Shown here: positions 61,249-64,000 of the stretch, one piece after another | Numbering within the stretch: the first letter of the stretch is position 1 | Layout: the number at the start of each line of letters is the position of its first letter | Notes under the pieces: generated by a model | What the model saw: only the letters and a program-made list of their open reading frames with translations | Database searches by the model: none | Told to the model about the DNA's origin: nothing | From: Tychonema sp. LEGE 06208 | Lineage (GTDB): Bacteria; Cyanobacteriota; Cyanobacteriia; Cyanobacteriales; Microcoleaceae | NCBI RefSeq assembly: GCF_015207505.1 | Contig: NZ_JADEWT010000006.1 | Span: forward strand, 1 to 64,000 | Direction: 5' to 3' | Length of the DNA stretch: 64,000 bases | Translations under genes and position numbers: made by a program

Positions 61249-61794
61249 CTAACCAAATCCCAAATCAGAACCTTTCCCCGCGTGAACCAGAGCCAACTTT
61301 TCGTAATGCTTAGCGTGTTCCACCAACTCGGCTGCTTCTTCCTCAGAGACATCCCGCAGGCGTTTGGCAGGCACTCCCGCAACTAGCGTGTGAGGGGGAA
61401 CGTCCTTGGTGACAACCGCCCCTGCACCGACGATAGAGCCTGTTCCCACCCTCACTCCGTCCAGGACGATCGCCCCAATCCCGATCAGGCAGCCCCGTTC
61501 AATGTAAGCTGAGTGAATCACGGCTCGGTGTCCGACTGTCACGAAATCTTCCAAAACAGTCGGTTTCCCCGGATCGCCGTGGAGAATTGCTCCATCTTGG
61601 ATATTGGTACTTAAGCCGATCGCAATTCGCTCTACATCCGCCCGCACCACCGCCCCGTACCAGATACTAGCGCCCGCTGCCACCTCTACCCTGCCGATGA
61701 CAACAGCGCCTTCAGCGACAAAAGCCGCTTGGGACAGATCTGGCCTGGGCCAATAGGAAGGAAGTGCAGGTAGAGGTTCGTTGAGATTGCTCAT
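61249..61794 (-). CDS. Gamma-carbonic anhydrase-like / hexapeptide-repeat protein
   Basis: A 181-residue left-handed beta-helix protein (YrdA/PaaY/gamma-CA group). Hexapeptide turns run from '[38 protein letters not shown]' to '[32 protein letters not shown]'. The three zinc-ligand positions are kept: His in '[10 protein letters not shown]', and the two in '[15 protein letters not shown]'. It could be a carbonic anhydrase, but it is not the carboxysomal CcmM, which has extra SSU repeats. Activity is not proven by sequence. Confidence 0.88.
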   Translation of the reverse strand: MSNLNEPLPALPSYWPRPDLSQAAFVAEGAVVIGRVEVAAGASIWYGAVVRADVERIAIGLSTNIQDGAILHGDPGKPTVLEDFVTVGHRAVIHSAYIERGCLIGIGAIVLDGVRVGTGSIVGAGAVVTKDVPPHTLVAGVPAKRLRDVSEEEAAELVEHAKHYEKLALVHAGKGSDLGFG

Positions 61795-61900
61795 TTGTTG
61801 GTCGATCGTTATACTTCTAGCAGATTAGCTGGTTGTTGATACGGGATATAATAAGAGTATTTGGCACTTTTGCAGAGAAAATATGCTGGGACGCAAATAA

Positions 61901-62410
61901 ATGATTGAAGTTGCCTTGCAATACCCGATGTTTGGCCCGGAAATTCAGTGTCCCCACTGTCGCCAAACAATTCCGGCTCTAACGCTCACGGATACCTATT
62001 TGTGTCCGCGTCACGGGGCATTTGAGGCAGATCCAAAAACGGGGGAACTGGTTCACCTTCAGTCTGGGCGGCACTGGCGCCGCTGGGAGAATGAATGGTA
62101 TCGCCAGCACACGCACCCCGACGGGATTCGGTTTGAAATTCACGAGGCGCTCGATCGACTGTATACTCAAGGCTACCGAGCAACTCGCGTGATCGTTGCC
62201 CAACGCTATCGGGACTTAATCAGCGCTTATTTGGAACGCAGCACGCCTTGGCGCGGCCAGTCGGAATCGCCACGGCCGAGGCTGTACGGTTTGCCTGTGG
62301 ATTTTAGCCCCGATCCTCAAGAGGACCCTTGCTGGGAAGTGATTAATTTTGATTTGGAAAAAGAGCCGGGAGTTCCGATTAGATATCCCTATTTTCGGTT
62401 GTTTGAATAA
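61901..62410 (+). CDS. TIGR02652 family cyanobacterial conserved protein
   Basis: A 169-residue protein with an N-terminal zinc-ribbon-like part: 'CPHC' (~18-21) and 'YLCPRHGAFEADPKTGELVHLQSGRHWRRWENEWYRQH'. This is followed by a conserved domain ending 'WEVINFDLEKEPGVPIRYPYFRLFE'. It matches the cyanobacteria-specific TIGR02652 family of unknown function. It is soluble. It diverges from the gamma-CA gene with ~105 bp between them. Confidence 0.85.
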   Translation: MIEVALQYPMFGPEIQCPHCRQTIPALTLTDTYLCPRHGAFEADPKTGELVHLQSGRHWRRWENEWYRQHTHPDGIRFEIHEALDRLYTQGYRATRVIVAQRYRDLISAYLERSTPWRGQSESPRPRLYGLPVDFSPDPQEDPCWEVINFDLEKEPGVPIRYPYFRLFE

Positions 62411-62604
62411 GTGAAGGAAGAAGGAAGAGGGAAGAAGGAAGAAGGAAGAGGGAAGAGGGAAGAAGGCTCTATTGCTTTCGCGCTAAAGATGCGACCGTTT
62501 TTAATTACGAATTACGAATTTACCCTCTAAAATCTAAAATCCCCAGCCGGAATTCCTACTTCCCTTCTAAAATCTAAAATCTAAAATCTAAAATCTAAAA
62601 TTGA
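62411..62604. repeat. GGAAGAA and CTAAAAT heptamer arrays
   Basis: GGAAGAAGGAAGAGG units (62414-62467), the same motif found inside the GH116 gene, are followed further on by (AAAATCT) units reaching the next start codon. Confidence 0.9.
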
Positions 62605-63039
62605 ATGCACCACGCCTCGATTCGCACTGCTAACATTCACCGGGCGATCGCCTTTTACGAACAGTTGGGATTTACTGTGAGCGATCGCTTTACTACAGGT
62701 TACACCCTAGCCTGTTGGATGGAAGGTCTCAACGGACGCATAGAACTAATTCAAATCCCGGAACCCAAACCCGCACCGGATGCTTTCGGAGACGAGCATT
62801 ATGTTGGATATTATCATTTATCTTTTGATTTAACGGAGGCGACAACTGACTTGCCTAGCTGGTTGCAGTGTCTGAAAGAACGGTTTGAGGAAGCTGCTAA
62901 AGACCAACCAAACCAGTTTCAAGCTTTGAAAGTTTTATTAGAACCGACTCAACAGGCGATCGGGCAAAATGTTTACGAAGTAGCTTTTATTGCCGATACT
63001 GATGGTTTGCCCTTAGAGTTTATCCGGCGGCTTAATTAG
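62605..63039 (+). CDS. VOC (glyoxalase/dioxygenase-like) family protein
   Basis: A 144-residue protein with the VOC beta-alpha-beta-beta-beta fold in two halves: 'HHASIRTANIHRAIAFYEQLGFTVSDRF' with a likely first metal His, and 'EVAFIADTDGLPLEFIRRL' with the C-terminal Glu. 'YYHLSFDLTEA' provides a further His. It is probably a small metal-dependent lyase or binding protein; the substrate is unknown. Confidence 0.85.
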   Translation: MHHASIRTANIHRAIAFYEQLGFTVSDRFTTGYTLACWMEGLNGRIELIQIPEPKPAPDAFGDEHYVGYYHLSFDLTEATTDLPSWLQCLKERFEEAAKDQPNQFQALKVLLEPTQQAIGQNVYEVAFIADTDGLPLEFIRRLN

Positions 63040-63146
63040 TTAATCACTAACGACTATGGATAATCATTCTCTCTCTCAATCAGAAACTGAGAATAGTTAT
63101 TATTCTTAATACCTCATAATGTTCCCTACCAACTTAACAATATTTT

Positions 63147-63192
63147 TATAAAATCTACTAGATTTTGAGTTAAAAATCTAGTAGATTTTATT
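63147..63192. terminator. 18-bp hairpin ATAAAATCTACTAGATTT / AAATCTAGTAGATTTTAT
   Basis: A perfect AT-rich stem with a ~7-base loop, followed by a T-run, about 110 bases after the VOC stop. It probably acts as terminator for VOC and as insulator before the metal-ATPase promoter. Confidence 0.6.
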
Positions 63193-63205
63193 TTTGACTC
63201 TATAA

Positions 63206-63223
63206 TATGAATATCTGTTCATA
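63206..63223. promoter_or_regulatory. SmtB/ArsR-type metal-sensor operator
   Basis: TATGAATATCTGTTCATA is an imperfect palindrome whose inner TGAATATCTGTTCA (reverse complement TGAACAGATATTCA) matches the SmtB/ZiaR box style (TGAACA-N2-TATTCA). It lies between two TATAAT hexamers (63201 and 63225) and 34 bases before the ATPase start, so a bound repressor would block transcription. Confidence 0.65.
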
Positions 63224-63256
63224 CTATAATCTGTCAGAAAAAACCTAGGAAAAACC

Positions 63257-64000
63257 ATGCAAAAAGCCAAATCGAGCGATTCTGGCTGCTGTAGTCACGA
63301 CTACCACCACGATCGCAGCCATGAGAATCATAACCACGAACACGACCACAACCACGACCACGGAGATTTTAACCTGAATCAAGAATTGATTCCTGTGATA
63401 TTGGTTGTTGTACTGTTTATCGGAGGTTTAATTTTTGAAGAACAACTCCACAACACGCCCTATTCTATAGGTGAATATCTGGTTTTTATCCCAGCCTATC
63501 TTTTAAGCGGATGGAATGTTTTAACCATTGCGGGGCGCAATATTCTGCGAGGTCGATTTTTTGATGAAAATTTCTTAATGACTATAGCAACACTCGGCGC
63601 TGTCGCTATTCACAAACTCCCTGAAGCAGTCGGTGTGATGTTGTTTTTCAAAATCGGAGAACTTTTTCAAGAATTTGCGATCGGGCGATCGCGTCAATCG
63701 ATCCGATCGCTTTTAGAAATTCGCCCAGACAGCGCCAACCTCAAGGACAACGGCGACATCAAAAAAGTTTCGCCAGAAACCGTAGCCGTCGGCGATATTA
63801 TCCTTGTCAAACCGGGAGAAAAAATTCCCTTAGACGGTGAAATTATAGATGGCAATTCTCAGATTGACACATCTGCATTAACTGGAGAATCTGTACCTCG
63901 AACCGTGAAAGTTGGAGAAACAGTTTTAGCAGGAACAATTAACCAGACAGGAGTTCTCACCGTCAAAGTTACCAAACTCTTCGGCGAATCTTCAATCTCC
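63257..64000 (+). CDS. Heavy-metal P1B-type ATPase (ZiaA/CadA-like), truncated by the window edge
   Basis: The first 248 codons of a metal-exporting P-type ATPase. The N-terminus lacks a standard HMA fold and is instead Cys/His-rich ('SGCCSHDYHH', then 'HENHNHEHDHNHDHGDF'), typical of Zn/Co/Cd sensors or binders. Membrane helices follow (~42-62, 68-88, ~100-130). The actuator domain reads 'VAVGDIILVKPGEKIPLDGEIIDGNSQIDTSALTGESVPRTVKVGE' with TGES. The CPC/DKTG regions lie beyond the window. It is probably regulated by an SmtB-type repressor through the operator upstream. AGGAAAA before the ATG supports the start. Confidence 0.92.
   Translation, partial: MQKAKSSDSGCCSHDYHHDRSHENHNHEHDHNHDHGDFNLNQELIPVILVVVLFIGGLIFEEQLHNTPYSIGEYLVFIPAYLLSGWNVLTIAGRNILRGRFFDENFLMTIATLGAVAIHKLPEAVGVMLFFKIGELFQEFAIGRSRQSIRSLLEIRPDSANLKDNGDIKKVSPETVAVGDIILVKPGEKIPLDGEIIDGNSQIDTSALTGESVPRTVKVGETVLAGTINQTGVLTVKVTKLFGESSIS

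Noticed and set aside
1-64000. tRNA, rRNA and tmRNA genes
   Set aside because: None recognised by eye in the intergenic regions; a tRNAscan/Infernal run would be needed to exclude them.

Overview
The window is chromosomal DNA of a filamentous, oscillatorialean-type cyanobacterium (Microcoleus / Oscillatoria / Phormidium-like). Three things show this: very frequent GCGATCGC (HIP1) sites; cyanobacteria-specific genes (thf1/psb29, a CpcT/CpeT bilin lyase, ndhS, ictB, aerobic hemF, a carotenoid oxygenase, a TIGR02652-type protein, ComFB); and long arrays of degenerate heptamers (TAATGAC, GTTGACT, TAACCAA) in most intergenic regions. Exact genus is an inference.

Layout. 0-12.3 kb: KefB-type K+/H+ antiporter, membrane acyltransferase, M23 peptidase, ComFB, Thf1, CpcT-like lyase, STAS protein, HemF, Mrp ATPase, NdhS, a HAS-barrel protein and a Rieske protein. 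12.4-17.4 kb: an exosortase fused to an EpsI-like domain, overlapping a large PEP-CTERM VIT/VWA membrane protein, then smpB. 18-24 kb: TPR protein with a translationally coupled small secreted protein, IctB, a sensor-kinase homologue lacking its phospho-accepting histidine, and a PlsC-like acyltransferase.

24.2-33.6 kb is the most interesting part: a cyanobactin (RiPP) locus on the minus strand in the canonical order A-B-C-E-G, without the D (YcaO) and F (prenyltransferase-like) genes. It holds a PatA-like protease, a 71-aa PatB-type protein, a two-LamG protein with a PatC-like tail, an unrecorded 48-aa precursor gene at 28030-28176 (SVEAS / IFIPIPIPP / FAGDDAE), and a PatG-like macrocyclase with a capping-helix insertion. 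The two protease genes are damaged in different ways: two in-frame stops in A, and a one-base loss in an A-run near the 3' end of G. The locus is enclosed by inverted copies of the same repeat and the same IS5-family transposase fragment.

33.7-47.5 kb: RNase II/R-type nuclease, rpsR, rpmG, RDD protein, RelE/YafQ-type toxin-antitoxin pair, SGNH hydrolase, DUF4436-like membrane protein, carotenoid oxygenase, folate/biopterin transporter, cupin plus methyltransferase, and a CPA1 Na+/H+ antiporter. 47.6-55.3 kb: a Kdp potassium-ATPase operon (RCK_C-like ORF, kdpA, kdpB, an intruding Uma2 gene, kdpF, kdpC, short kdpD). Divergent from it is a histidine kinase / NarL-type regulator pair (55.8-57.6 kb). 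57.9-64 kb: GH116 glucosidase with a repeat-derived insertion, Uma2 protein, gamma-carbonic-anhydrase-like protein, TIGR02652 protein, VOC protein, and the start of a metal P1B-ATPase behind an SmtB/ArsR-type operator.

Several families of small non-autonomous repeats occur here, including one whose terminal inverted repeats enclose the heptamer arrays. No tRNA, rRNA or CRISPR array was recognised.
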